From NCBI GenBank assembly GCA_044508625.1, contig JBIQHJ010000003.1:94595-158594 (forward strand): a stretch of 64,000 nucleotides of DNA. The letters are read 5' to 3'. Positions 56,708-64,000 of this stretch are shown here, in pieces. The stretch's first letter is position 1. Each line of letters starts with the position of its first letter. The notes beneath the pieces are model-generated. The model was given only the letters and a program-made list of their open reading frames with translations, made no database searches and was not told the DNA's origin. Made by a program: the position numbers and the translations under genes. Source of the DNA: Castellaniella sp044508625. Its GTDB lineage: Bacteria; Pseudomonadota; Gammaproteobacteria; Burkholderiales; Burkholderiaceae_B.

Positions 56708-57625
56708 ATGGACGTGACCTTGAGGCAATTGCGCGCATTCACCGCCCTGGCGCGCACCGGCAGCTTCACGCGGGCCGCCGAATCGCTGCACGTGACGCAA
56801 TCCGCGCTCAGCGGCCTGATCAAGGAGCTCGAGGCCGGGCTGGGCGTGCGTCTCGTCGACCGCAACACGCGCCGCATCCAGCTCTCGGAGATCGGGCGCG
56901 AATTCCATCCCGTCGTCACCAAGATCCTGCAGGACCTGGACAGCGCCCTGGAGGGGATCGACAACCTCAAGCGCCTGCACAGCGGGATCGTGCGCATCGC
57001 GGCGCCGCAGTTGATGGCCAGCACGCTCATGCCGGCCCTGATCGCGCGCTTCCGCGAAAGCTACCCCGACGTGCGGGTCCACCTGGTGGATTGCGCGGTC
57101 GAGAACGTCATTTCCCGCATCCTGCGCGGCGAGGTCGACATCGGCGTCGGGCCGCAGCGCGACGAGCTCGCCGACCTCGGCGCCGAGCCGCTGTTCGACC
57201 TGCCCTTCATGATCGTGTTCCCGCCGGGCCATCCCCTGGAATCGATCGAGCGCATCACCTGGGCCGATGCGATGCGCCATCCGATCATCGCCTTGCAGGG
57301 CCAGTTCACCGACCGCCTGATGCTGGACCTGCACGGGGCGATCTCCACGCCGGCGATCCGGCCCAGCCACGAGGTGGCGTTCATGAGCACGGCCCTGAGC
57401 ATGGTCAGCGCCGGACTGGGGATCACCCCCTGCCTGCCTTACGCGCGACCGCTCGTGGATCTGTACGGCATGAGGATACGGCCGCTGTGCGATCCCGAGG
57501 TGCGGCGCCGCTTCTTCGTGTACACGCGCCGCCATGCCAGCCTGTCGCCGGCCGCCGAGGTCTTTGCCCGTTTCCTGCCCGAGTTCGTGGGCGAGCTCGA
57601 ATGGGGGCTCGGCGGGGCGCGCTAA
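56708..57625 (+). CDS. LysR family transcriptional regulator
   Basis: A 305-residue regulator. The N-terminal winged helix (1-65) reads MDVTLRQLRAFTALARTGSFTRAAESLHVTQSALSGLIKELE. The effector domain has GIVRIAAPQLMASTLMPALI and a GEVDIGVG motif. It resembles LysR members linked to dicarboxylate or aromatic catabolism. It is divergent from the TRAP/FAH/maiA operon and 24 bp before the CoA-transferase gene on the same strand, so it may control both. Confidence 0.93.
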   Translation: MDVTLRQLRAFTALARTGSFTRAAESLHVTQSALSGLIKELEAGLGVRLVDRNTRRIQLSEIGREFHPVVTKILQDLDSALEGIDNLKRLHSGIVRIAAPQLMASTLMPALIARFRESYPDVRVHLVDCAVENVISRILRGEVDIGVGPQRDELADLGAEPLFDLPFMIVFPPGHPLESIERITWADAMRHPIIALQGQFTDRLMLDLHGAISTPAIRPSHEVAFMSTALSMVSAGLGITPCLPYARPLVDLYGMRIRPLCDPEVRRRFFVYTRRHASLSPAAEVFARFLPEFVGELEWGLGGAR

Positions 57626-57649
57626 ACTGGCGCAACTGCAGGAGCCGCC

Positions 57650-58885
57650 ATGACCGAAACGCATCGTCCCGCCGCCTTGTCCGGCATTCGCGTCCTGGAC
57701 CTGACGCGCGTGCTGGCCGGCCCCTGGTGCACCCAGAACCTCGCCGACCTGGGCGCGGAGGTCATCAAGATCGAGCGCCCGGTGTCCGGCGACGACACCC
57801 GCGGCTGGGGGCCACCCTACGTCAAGGACGCCTACGGCCGGGACACCACCGAGGCCGCCTACTACGCCGCCGCCAACCGCAACAAGTATTCCGTGGCGGT
57901 CGACATCGCCAGCCCCCGCGGGGCCGACGTCGTGCGCCGGCTGGCGCGCCAGTGCGACGTCCTGGTCGAGAATTTCAAGGTCGGCGGCCTGCGCAAGTAC
58001 GGCCTGGACTACGACAGCATCCGCGCCGTCAACCCCGCGCTGGTGTATTGCTCGATCACGGGCTTCGGCCAGACCGGCCCCTACGCCAACCGCCCGGGCT
58101 ACGACTTCATGATCCAGGGCCTGGGCGGCCTGATGAGCATCACCGGCGAGCGCGACGACCTGCCCGGCGGCGGGCCCCAGAAGGCCGGCGTCGCGGTCGC
58201 CGACCTGATGACCGGCATGTATTCCACCGTGGCCATTCTGGCGGCCCTGCTCGAGCGCGGACGCAGCGGCGAGGGCCAGCACATCGACATGGCCCTGCTG
58301 GATTGCCAGGTCGCCATGCTGGCCAACCAGAACATGAATTACCTGACGACGGGCCAGGCCCCGCGCCGCGCCGGCAACGCCCACCAGAACCTCGTCCCCT
58401 ACCAGGTCTTCGCGGCCCAGGATGGGCACCTCATCGTGGCGGTGGGCAACGATACGCAGTTCCTGGCCTACTGCCGTGTGATCGGGCAGCCCGCCCTGGC
58501 CACGGACCGGCGCTTCGCCCGCAACGAGGGGCGTGTCGTGCACCGCGAGGTCCTGATCCCCATCCTGGCCGAGGCCATGAAACGGCGGCCGCGCGACGAA
58601 TGGCTCCTGGCGCTCGAGCAGGCTGGCGTGCCCGCGGGCCCCATCAACACGCTCGAGCAGGTCTATCAGAACCCCCAGGTCAAGGCGCGCGGCCTGCTGC
58701 AGATGGTGCCGCATCCCGTGGCCGGGCACGTCCCCACCGTCGCCAATCCGATACGCCTGAGCGCCTCCCCCCTGGCGGCCCATCGCGGCCCGCCGTTGCT
58801 GGGCGAGCACACCGCCCTGATCCTGCGCGAGCGGCTGGGCATGAGCGAGACCGAGATCGCCGATTTCATCGCGGCGAACGCCTGA
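57650..58885 (+). CDS. CaiB/BaiF family III CoA-transferase
   Basis: A 411-residue CoA-transferase. It shows GIRVLDLTRVLAGPWCTQNLADLGAEVIKIE, ENFKVGGLRKYGLDY and the nucleophile Asp218 in IDMALLDCQ. The sequence resembles succinyl-CoA:carboxylate transferases (for example those acting on glutarate, mesaconate or citramalate). A strong hairpin terminator follows. It shares the LysR gene as neighbour and could activate the acid imported by the TRAP system, although it lies on the other strand. Confidence 0.93.
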   Translation: MTETHRPAALSGIRVLDLTRVLAGPWCTQNLADLGAEVIKIERPVSGDDTRGWGPPYVKDAYGRDTTEAAYYAAANRNKYSVAVDIASPRGADVVRRLARQCDVLVENFKVGGLRKYGLDYDSIRAVNPALVYCSITGFGQTGPYANRPGYDFMIQGLGGLMSITGERDDLPGGGPQKAGVAVADLMTGMYSTVAILAALLERGRSGEGQHIDMALLDCQVAMLANQNMNYLTTGQAPRRAGNAHQNLVPYQVFAAQDGHLIVAVGNDTQFLAYCRVIGQPALATDRRFARNEGRVVHREVLIPILAEAMKRRPRDEWLLALEQAGVPAGPINTLEQVYQNPQVKARGLLQMVPHPVAGHVPTVANPIRLSASPLAAHRGPPLLGEHTALILRERLGMSETEIADFIAANA

Positions 58886-58912
58886 ACCGGGCTGGGGCCC
58901 TGGCCCAAAAGA

Positions 58913-58943
58913 AAACCCCCGTGCCTGCCGGCATCGGGGGTTT
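58913..58943. terminator. Bidirectional Rho-independent terminator
   Basis: AAACCCCCGTGCC pairs with GGCA-T-CGGGGGTTT, with A-runs before and T after. It lies between convergent genes (CoA-transferase and cytochrome c) and would work in both directions. Confidence 0.85.
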
Positions 58944-58988
58944 CGCTGTGCTGCCCCGGGGGCGTGGCCCCAGGGATGGCGGCGGGGC

Positions 58989-59951
58989 CTACTTGGCCGC
59001 GTCGACCATGTACTCGATCGCGGCCTTGAGTTCCTCGTCGGTCGCCTGGGAGCCGCCGCGCGGCGGCATGGCGCCCACGCCATTGATGGCGTTCTTGAGC
59101 ATCTCGTCCAGGCCCGTCTTGATGAACGGCGCCCAGGCCTCCTTGTCGCCGAACTTGGGCGCGCCGGCCACGCCGGAGGCATGGCACGCGAAGCAGACCG
59201 TCTTGTAGGTCTTTTCCCCGACCTCGTTGGTGCTGGCCGGTGCGGCGGGCGCGGGCGCGGCGGCCGCCTGCGCGTTATCGGCCGGGGCCGTATGGGACGC
59301 GTGATCGTGCGCCGGCGCGGCCTCGCCGGCCTGGGCGGGGGCGGCCCCCTGGGCGGGCGCGGTCTCCGCCTGTGCGGGCGCGGCCTGCGCGACCTCGGCT
59401 TGCGCGGGCGCCGCCTCGGCCTTGGCCTCGCCGCCCTCGGGTTCTTTGGGCTCGTCGAACTTGGCACCCGCGTGATTGGCCATGTAGACCACGGCGCGCT
59501 CGACCTCGAAGTCATCCAGCGAGGCGTTGCCGCCCTTGGGCGGCATGGCGCCGATCCCGTTGATGGCGTTCTTGATCAGGCTCTCGTAGCCTTGCTTGAT
59601 GTAGGGGGCCCAGGCGGTCTCGTCGCCGAACTTGGGCGCGCCCGCCACGCCGGAGCCGTGACATGCGCTACAGGTCGACTCGAAGACCTGCTGGCCGGTC
59701 TTGAACACCTTGGGCGCATTGGCGTCGACGAGCTTGAAGCCCGCGACCGGCTGGATGCGCTTGGCGATGGATTCGGGCGTCTGGCCGTCGGATCCCGCCC
59801 CGGTCTTGATCGAGGTCCCGACCAGGTTCACCAGCATCATGATGACCACGATGGGGATCAGAAAGGCCAGGATGACGGTGATCAGTAGCTGACGCGGGGT
59901 CTTGATGGCGCTTTCGTGTCCGTGCGACTCGGCGTTTTCTTCGTGGCTCAT
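58989..59951 (-). CDS. Membrane-anchored dihaem cytochrome c (cytochrome c5-like, tandem domains)
   Basis: A 320-residue protein. After a short cytosolic N-terminus, one helix (about 22-44) anchors it in the membrane. Two cytochrome c5-type domains follow: Cys94-x2-Cys97-His98 with Met136 (GIGAMPPKGG), and Cys253-x2-Cys256-His257 with Met295 (GVGAMPPRGG). The two domains are near copies (GSGVAGAPKFGD, ASGVAGAPKFGD), so they came from a duplication. Between them lies an Ala/Pro/Gln-rich linker of about 70 residues, built of short AQAE-type repeats. It carries electrons in the periplasm, perhaps to a terminal oxidase. It lies next to tRNA-Arg on the other strand. Confidence 0.92.
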   Translation of the reverse strand: MSHEENAESHGHESAIKTPRQLLITVILAFLIPIVVIMMLVNLVGTSIKTGAGSDGQTPESIAKRIQPVAGFKLVDANAPKVFKTGQQVFESTCSACHGSGVAGAPKFGDETAWAPYIKQGYESLIKNAINGIGAMPPKGGNASLDDFEVERAVVYMANHAGAKFDEPKEPEGGEAKAEAAPAQAEVAQAAPAQAETAPAQGAAPAQAGEAAPAHDHASHTAPADNAQAAAAPAPAAPASTNEVGEKTYKTVCFACHASGVAGAPKFGDKEAWAPFIKTGLDEMLKNAINGVGAMPPRGGSQATDEELKAAIEYMVDAAK

Positions 59952-60128
59952 GGTTGAATCCTGGGTGTTTTATTCGAATACTGCAGGGCCGTGCCGAACG
60001 CATCGGCGCGATGCTCCAGGCATCAAACAAAGATTATAGCGGCAGGCGTGCCCTCACGCATGGCCCTCCCGGCCCGTCCGCCCCGCGCCCGGCGCGCCCG
60101 CCCCAAACACTGTACAATAGCGGGCCTT

Positions 60129-60203
60129 GCGCCCGTAGTTCAATGGATAGAATAGGAGTCTCCGAAGCTTCTGATACAGGTTCGATTCCTGTCGGGCGCG
60201 CCA
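60129..60203 (+). tRNA. tRNA-Arg (anticodon CCG)
   Basis: The cloverleaf folds fully: acceptor GCGCCCG pairs with CGGGCGC, D-arm GTTC, anticodon stem GGAGT/GCTTC with loop CTCCGAA (anticodon CCG), T-arm ACAGG-TTCGATT-CCTGT, and CCA is encoded (60201-60203). It reads CGG codons. Its 3' part (from the T-loop) is duplicated at 61071, the usual mark of integration at a tRNA gene. Confidence 0.95.
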
Positions 60204-60260
60204 GGATATCAATGAGTTGCAGATCGTCAACGGGCGCTCGACCGATAGTCATTGGGCCGG
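60181..60260 (+). repeat. 80-bp direct repeat, copy 1 (attL-like, includes tRNA 3' end)
   Basis: Starts TTCGATTCCTGTCGGGCGCG in the tRNA T-arm and continues 57 bp past CCA to ATTGGGCCGG. It is the intact-gene copy. Confidence 0.85.
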
Positions 60261-60600
60261 GCTCTACCCCATAAACGGGGGATGGGCACACATCAGAGAC
60301 GGTTGATGACACCGTTCCAGCCGCATTGAGCCAAGACTCGCATGCGGTAATTCTCAAAGTTCCTGAAGCCGTACGCTCGGTGCGAGAGCGCCTCCATCCG
60401 GTGTACGCCTTCCCTGCCCAGGCGCCGCATCAGCCGTTCGACCGTACAGCGGGCAATGGGTCTGCCGCCGCGATGCATCCGTCGCCAGACCTTGCGGGCG
60501 CCATAGACCTGGAAGTTCTGATCCCGGACGCGGCGCATGTCCATCTCACACCGCGTAGTTACAACGGTCATACTTCGCCGTGGAACTAAAGGTATGATTT
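60261..60600 (-). pseudogene. Mosaic IS remnant: IS3-family orfB piece joined to ISL3-like transposase end
   Basis: On the minus strand a 92-residue frame (60571-60293) starts with DMRRVRDQNFQVYGARKVWRRM and ARCTVERLMRRLG, the N-terminal HTH-like region of IS3-family OrfB. It then switches to HRMEALSHRAYGFRNFENYR, typical of the C-terminus of ISL3-family transposases. No single transposase has both. At 60260-60275 GGCTCTACCCCATAAACGGG resembles an ISL3 terminal repeat. The piece is dead: both catalytic domains are missing. Confidence 0.65.
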
Positions 60601-60642
60601 TGAGTCAACCTTACTTCTACCTGAACGACCTGGGATGTAATT

Positions 60643-60903
60643 ATGAAATGCCCCGTATGCAAAGACACGGACCTAGTCATGTCATCACGCCAGAACATCG
60701 AAATTGATTACTGTCCTCAGTGCCGAGGTGTTTGGCTGGACCGTGGTGAACTCGATAAGTTGATTGAACGCAGCGTCCAAGAAGCCTCGCCGGCGCCCCA
60801 ACATCAACAGCCGTCATATCCTGCTCGCGACTACGATAGGTCGCATTCGGGCTACGACAAACGGTACAAAAAGAAATCGTTCTGGCATGAAATCTTTGAT
60901 TGA
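60643..60903 (+). CDS. Zinc-ribbon (TFIIB-type) domain protein
   Basis: An 86-residue protein with an N-terminal zinc ribbon, MKCPVCKDTDLVM and IDYCPQCRGVWLDRGELDKLIE (Cys3, Cys6, Cys24, Cys27), which is the zf-TFIIB/COG3809 pattern. A polar, Tyr/Lys-rich tail ends KKKSFWHEIFD. Proteins of this kind are common, small and uncharacterised. Its lower GC and AT-rich codons set it apart from neighbours, in line with its place inside the tRNA-linked element. The ribosome site is weak. Confidence 0.85.
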   Translation: MKCPVCKDTDLVMSSRQNIEIDYCPQCRGVWLDRGELDKLIERSVQEASPAPQHQQPSYPARDYDRSHSGYDKRYKKKSFWHEIFD

Positions 60904-61070
60904 TCCGTTTGCGCACGATCACGCGGTCACCCGTTCGCCTGTAAGGTCGGCCAGGCGGGCGTTCTGCCACAAGGGCCAGTGCAGTGAGGATGCCGGATTT
61001 GCTACCTAGGCCCGGTAGCCGCAAGCGTTTGTTCTGGGCCGCCCAGGGCCTGCCCTCCTAGATCAACAAA

Positions 61071-61150
61071 TTCGATTCCTGTCGGGCGCGCCAGGATATC
61101 AATGAGTTGCAGATCGTCAACGGGCGCTCGACCGATAGCCATTGGGCCGG
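61071..61150 (+). repeat. 80-bp direct repeat, copy 2 (attR-like tRNA fragment)
   Basis: The same 80 bp as at 60181 with one substitution. It lacks the tRNA 5' part, so it is not a functional tRNA. The DUF1828-like gene ends 30 bp beyond it. Confidence 0.85.
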
Positions 61151-61180
61151 CGTCGAGCTTTCGGAGGCGGGCAGTTCAGG

Positions 61181-61942
61181 TCAGTTGATGGCGGTGGGTT
61201 GCCTGACCTGGGATTGCAGCCAAGAGACCGTCTTTGTTGGCGCGAACTGCCGGATGATGGATGCTTCTTGCGTCGCGCGGATCGCGTCTTGCCTGTCATC
61301 AATGATGATCAGAAGCTTTAAGTCTTGCTGCGAAGGCACTCCGCGCACATCGGCAAGCTTCCGGATGACCGAGGCGGTCGCCTGCGGGTGCGATGAAACG
61401 GCATCGATCAAGAATCCGTCCTGATAGAGGTCGAATTCGTATTCTCTCCCGGAAATCCCTACTCCTTTGCGTCCCGACTCGATCGGGGCGGATGGCTTCC
61501 ATTGGCGCAGGAGGAACTCGACCTCGGAAGCCAGGCGAACGCCGTCCGATGGAATTCCAACATTGTCCCGCTCCCAGGAAGAGACGGCCAGGATCGCAGA
61601 GAGCACCCGCCTCGCGCAGTCCTCCGCGTCTTTTCGCATGGAGACCATGAAAATCTCGCCATCGTCGGACAGCACCGCGCCCGCCGCATCGACCAGTTTC
61701 TTGATGGGCTGCATGGACCGACCGTCGGACAGGTCGATCCCGGCGGACCCTATGATGTGAAAGATCGTCCGTCCGGCATCGAAGATTCGGATGGTGTCCT
61801 CGTCAGTTTCCGCGAACAAGCCGATCCCGTCGCCATCGAAGGTCTGGAATGGCGTGGATAGATGATAGACGGGCGGGGCAGAACCTTGCGTCAACTGCTG
61901 ACACTGGAAGCCCATGGCGTCGAACAGTTCGGGGCAAATCAT
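61181..61942 (-). CDS. DUF1828/DUF1829-like protein
   Basis: A 253-residue protein. The N-terminal half (1-125) has VYHLSTPFQTFDGDGIGLFAE and LSDDGEIFMVS, which match my memory of DUF1828. The C-terminal half (about 160-250) has YEFDLYQDGFLIDAVSSHPQA and LKLLIIIDDRQDAIRATQE, like DUF1829. The Glu/Asp-rich ends of strands (FDGD, IDDRQD) could be catalytic, but no known active site is visible. It starts inside the stop of the upstream gene (ATGA), so both act together. Such pairs are often carried by phages and islands; defence or toxin-antitoxin is possible, not shown. Confidence 0.68.
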   Translation of the reverse strand: MICPELFDAMGFQCQQLTQGSAPPVYHLSTPFQTFDGDGIGLFAETDEDTIRIFDAGRTIFHIIGSAGIDLSDGRSMQPIKKLVDAAGAVLSDDGEIFMVSMRKDAEDCARRVLSAILAVSSWERDNVGIPSDGVRLASEVEFLLRQWKPSAPIESGRKGVGISGREYEFDLYQDGFLIDAVSSHPQATASVIRKLADVRGVPSQQDLKLLIIIDDRQDAIRATQEASIIRQFAPTKTVSWLQSQVRQPTAIN

Positions 61943-62418
61943 GGTCTGAGCTCGAAATGAAGAGGGTTGGATAACGGCTCTTCAAAAGTTATCTTGCACT
62001 GGTCTACGAAGCGCGTCAACACATCATTGAATGACTTTGGAAGGTCGTTTTTCGAGAAGACGCGGCGATCATCTGCGCCGATGTGTTCATGCGGCCAATC
62101 GTGGCTACCTTCCCGCCCAAGAGGCGGGTAGTCCGCCTCGATCATGTAGACGCGATGGTAGACCCGATGTGGTGCGCCGCCTTCCCGATACCAGAGGCCG
62201 AATTTGTATGATTCGGAGGCGGGCCGCAGTACGCGCATGCAATGCATCTGGACAGCGAGAGCGCCTTGTAGTGAGGGGTCGGAAGCAATTGCTCCGACAG
62301 CAAGTTCCCATTTTTCAATGCGCCCCTGGCTGAGAGACCGCCATTCCGCATGTGGACAAGTTTTCGGAACGGCCATCAGCGGCTTCGCTCTTATCGTAGG
62401 AATATCTCCCCCACTCAC
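61939..62418 (-). CDS. Unrecognised 159-residue partner of the DUF1828-like protein
   Basis: Starts at GTG 62418 with GGGAGAGG directly upstream. The protein has no membrane segment or signal peptide. Segments worth noting are HRVYHRVYMIEADYPPLGRE and SHDWPHEHIGADDRRVF, with a His-x-His pair that could bind metal. I recognise no family. It overlaps the downstream gene by 4 nt, an arrangement usual for two-component modules. Its upstream region is AT-rich compared with the chromosome. Confidence 0.72.
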   Translation of the reverse strand: MSGGDIPTIRAKPLMAVPKTCPHAEWRSLSQGRIEKWELAVGAIASDPSLQGALAVQMHCMRVLRPASESYKFGLWYREGGAPHRVYHRVYMIEADYPPLGREGSHDWPHEHIGADDRRVFSKNDLPKSFNDVLTRFVDQCKITFEEPLSNPLHFELRP

Positions 62419-62677
62419 ATCCTCTCCCTCATTTTCACCCCCGCCATTAATGTTTTGTTACTTTATGGCATAAAGGTAGCCTTCTCGGGTCGGCGCTTCA
62501 ATCAGGGTTTCTCGGGGGGCGTTTTCGACAAAACCTGTCGTCGACGACAATATGTTTCCTTGCTGGACTTCCCTACGATAGGGTCACTTCATTGCGCCCA
62601 TGCCTGGCTGATCAACCGTAAGACGTTGATACAAAAGGATTTTAGGCGCATAACACCCCATCGAGAGCATCAGCGCA

Positions 62678-64000
62678 ATGGCTATCCAAGTCGCAACGGT
62701 TACATTGGTCGTCGGTCAGGCCTGGCTCAAGCAGCCCAGCGGCGAGCGTCTTCCCCTCAAGGAGGGCATGACGGTCTCGCAGGGCGACGAAATCGTCACC
62801 GGCGACGGCAGCACCGTGCGGCTCCAGATGGCCGGCAGCGATCCCATCTACATCGGATCGGAACGCGAATTCCTGTTCGGTTCCGAGGTGGTCCATAGCG
62901 ACCTGGGCGCCAGCGACGCGGCGCTCCACGGCCTGGACAGCGCGACGACCGGCATATTGTCCCAACTGCTGGGGTCGGGCGCCGACGTCTTCACTGCCAT
63001 CCAATCCCTGCGCCTGCTGTCGGATAATCACGACGGCGCGAGCACCCAGCGTGACGCCTATGCCTCGGATCCGACCGAGCGCAGCACCGACAACCTGATC
63101 CGCCTCCTCGATCTGCTGGAAACCACCGACTCGATCGCCGATCGCGCCGCACGGATCGCCGACCCGAGCCGCCCGCTGGTCGAGGAATTCCCCCATACCG
63201 TCCCCAATGACGGCCGCCTGTCTTCCGACCGGTTCGACCACCAGGGCCCGGACAATGCCCCGGTCGTGGGACGTGGGCTCGAAGCGCCCTCCGACTTCGG
63301 GCTCGCCCCTTTCCCGGCGGCGTTCGCGGGCATCAGCGTGGGATCGATCACCAGCGACAACACGCTGAACCTGCGCGAATCCCGCGATCTGGTGCTGGTG
63401 GCCGGGCGCGTCAGCGGCGACGCCAAGGCGGGCGACACCGTCATGCTGAGCGTCGGCGAGAACGTCTACCAGACCGTCGTCGCGAGCGACGGGGCGTGGT
63501 CCGTGCACGTGCCCGGTTCCGCCCTCGAGCAGCATGGGACCGTCCATGCCGCGGTCACCGCAAGCAACGGCGCGGCCAGCGTGACGGCGACGGCATCCCG
63601 CGACTACGACGTCGATACGAATCCGCCAAACGTGGACATCCGGATCGATCGAATCGATCCCGCCGAGGGGGGCGACGCCATCGGCAAGACGATGGGCGAG
63701 GCGAGATTCATCATCAGCGGCACGCTCGACTACGAGGCGGGAGCCGACATCACGGTCTCGGTCAAGGTCAACGGCAAGGACCATGACGCGGTCCTGGATG
63801 GAAACGGCCGCTGGTCGATATCGGTGACCGCGGCCGAATTCGGCACGGCGGGCGAGGTCTACGCGATGGCCACCGCGACCGATGCGGCGGGCAACAGCGC
63901 CAGCACCTCGGTGACGCACGATTACGCGCTCAATACACCGCCCGTGGCGGCCGGCGGCACGGTGCAGGGCGTGGAGGACACGGCGCTGGTGCTGGACTGG
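62678..64000 (+). CDS. Large RTX/LapA-like adhesin, N-terminal part (3' end outside window)
   Basis: The frame is open from ATG 62678 to the end of the window (441 residues). Residues 1-100 form a retention-module-like domain: VATVTLVVGQAWLKQPSGERLPLKEGMTVSQGDEIVTGDGSTVRLQ, as in LapA-type adhesins held in the outer membrane. Ig-like domains follow (VASDGAWSVHVPGSALEQHG, and DGNGRWSISVTAAEFGTAG with ATATDAAGNSAS). It ends with NTPPVAAGGTVQGVEDTALVLDW, the start of a tandem-95 type repeat. Secretion through a type I system is expected. No classical LapG site (TAAG/PAAG) is seen in the first 150 residues. The 259-bp spacer before it holds the palindrome GTCGTCGACGAC at 62537 and no other gene I can support. 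Confidence 0.85.
   Translation, partial: MAIQVATVTLVVGQAWLKQPSGERLPLKEGMTVSQGDEIVTGDGSTVRLQMAGSDPIYIGSEREFLFGSEVVHSDLGASDAALHGLDSATTGILSQLLGSGADVFTAIQSLRLLSDNHDGASTQRDAYASDPTERSTDNLIRLLDLLETTDSIADRAARIADPSRPLVEEFPHTVPNDGRLSSDRFDHQGPDNAPVVGRGLEAPSDFGLAPFPAAFAGISVGSITSDNTLNLRESRDLVLVAGRVSGDAKAGDTVMLSVGENVYQTVVASDGAWSVHVPGSALEQHGTVHAAVTASNGAASVTATASRDYDVDTNPPNVDIRIDRIDPAEGGDAIGKTMGEARFIISGTLDYEAGADITVSVKVNGKDHDAVLDGNGRWSISVTAAEFGTAGEVYAMATATDAAGNSASTSVTHDYALNTPPVAAGGTVQGVEDTALVLDW

Larger units (their letters stand above)
60181..61150. mobile_element. Small remnant element at the tRNA-Arg 3' end, flanked by 80-bp direct repeats
   Basis: An 80-bp sequence that begins in the tRNA T-loop is present at 60181-60260 and 61071-61150, exactly 890 bp apart, with one mismatch (60249/61139). 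The enclosed DNA is lower in GC than its flanks and holds IS debris and a zinc-ribbon gene, but no integrase. It looks like a decayed integrative element, or a nested part of a larger island that also includes the genes up to 62418. Confidence 0.7.

Noticed and set aside
56681..59515. A 944-residue open frame on the minus strand across the LysR and CoA-transferase genes
   Set aside because: It is low-complexity, Arg/Pro/Gly-rich and antisense to two clear genes. Long shadow frames are expected at this GC content.
61071..61150. Second tRNA gene
   Set aside because: Only the T-loop to CCA part is present; the anticodon and 5' acceptor are missing.
62464..62677. Small gene between the two-gene module and the adhesin
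   Set aside because: Short frames exist but have no ribosome site or family resemblance; I see only an AT-richer spacer with a 12-bp palindrome.

Overview
This 64 kb window is GC-rich chromosomal DNA, most likely from a betaproteobacterium of the Alcaligenaceae (Bordetella/Achromobacter-like). That placement is inferred from protein resemblance: hemE, the fumarylacetoacetate hydrolase/maleylacetoacetate isomerase pair, four TRAP carboxylate transporters and three family III CoA-transferases. No database search was possible. Almost every gap between genes is short, and the content is dominated by transport and catabolism of organic acids and aromatics.

Layout. (1) 1-4.3 kb: end of a flavoprotein, a GST, and an HMG-CoA-lyase-like/CoA-transferase pair on the minus strand. 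(2) 4.4-11.1 kb: a nine-gene plus-strand operon: racemase/maleate-isomerase-like protein, GntR regulator, isochorismatase-like amidase, cupin, TRAP transporter, Fe(II)/2-oxoglutarate oxygenase and NIPSNAP protein. (3) 11.1-12.2 kb: an isolated WbpE/WlbC-like sugar aminotransferase. (4) 12.3-23.6 kb: a LacI-centred catabolic regulon (two SDRs, acyl-CoA dehydrogenase, TRAP, CoA-transferase, enoyl-CoA hydratase, DHDPS-family lyase, MaoC hydratase). Five copies of a 16-bp palindrome close to ATGAAATCGATTTCAT lie in front of its transcription units. (5) 23.6-25.7 kb: a channel-like membrane protein, a DUF985 cupin and an EcsC protein, separated by minisatellites. (6) 25.9-33.7 kb: D-serine-dehydratase/aldehyde dehydrogenase/DHDPS-family operon divergent from a third TRAP system, with a GntR regulator. 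(7) 33.7-44.3 kb: MFS and IclR genes, a complete multicomponent phenol hydroxylase (P0-P5), a self-sufficient CYP116B-type P450 and a periplasmic binding protein. A shared 26-bp motif suggests IclR controls both oxygenase units. (8) 44.5-51.3 kb: a frameshifted Fis-type regulator, hemE, priA and a Rep/UvrD-like helicase (housekeeping). (9) 51.4-58.9 kb: a small unknown gene, maiA, FAH, a fourth TRAP, LysR and a CoA-transferase. (10) 59.0-62.4 kb: a dihaem cytochrome c, tRNA-Arg(CCG) whose 3' end is duplicated 890 bp downstream around IS debris and a zinc-ribbon gene, then an unusual two-gene module (a DUF1828/DUF1829-like protein and an unrecognised partner). (11) 62.7 kb to the end: the start of a giant RTX/LapA-type adhesin.

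How it works together. Each catabolic block pairs a TRAP importer with CoA activation or ring/side-chain oxidation enzymes and a local regulator (GntR, LacI, GntR, IclR, LysR), and for several the operators can be read from repeated palindromes. The most novel material is the LacI regulon of unknown substrate, the 2OG-oxygenase TRAP operon, the IclR-controlled phenol hydroxylase plus P450 pair, the tRNA-Arg island with its two-gene module, and a recurrent class of GC-rich minisatellites sitting between genes and once inside the helicase gene. Substrates are inferred from family membership only.
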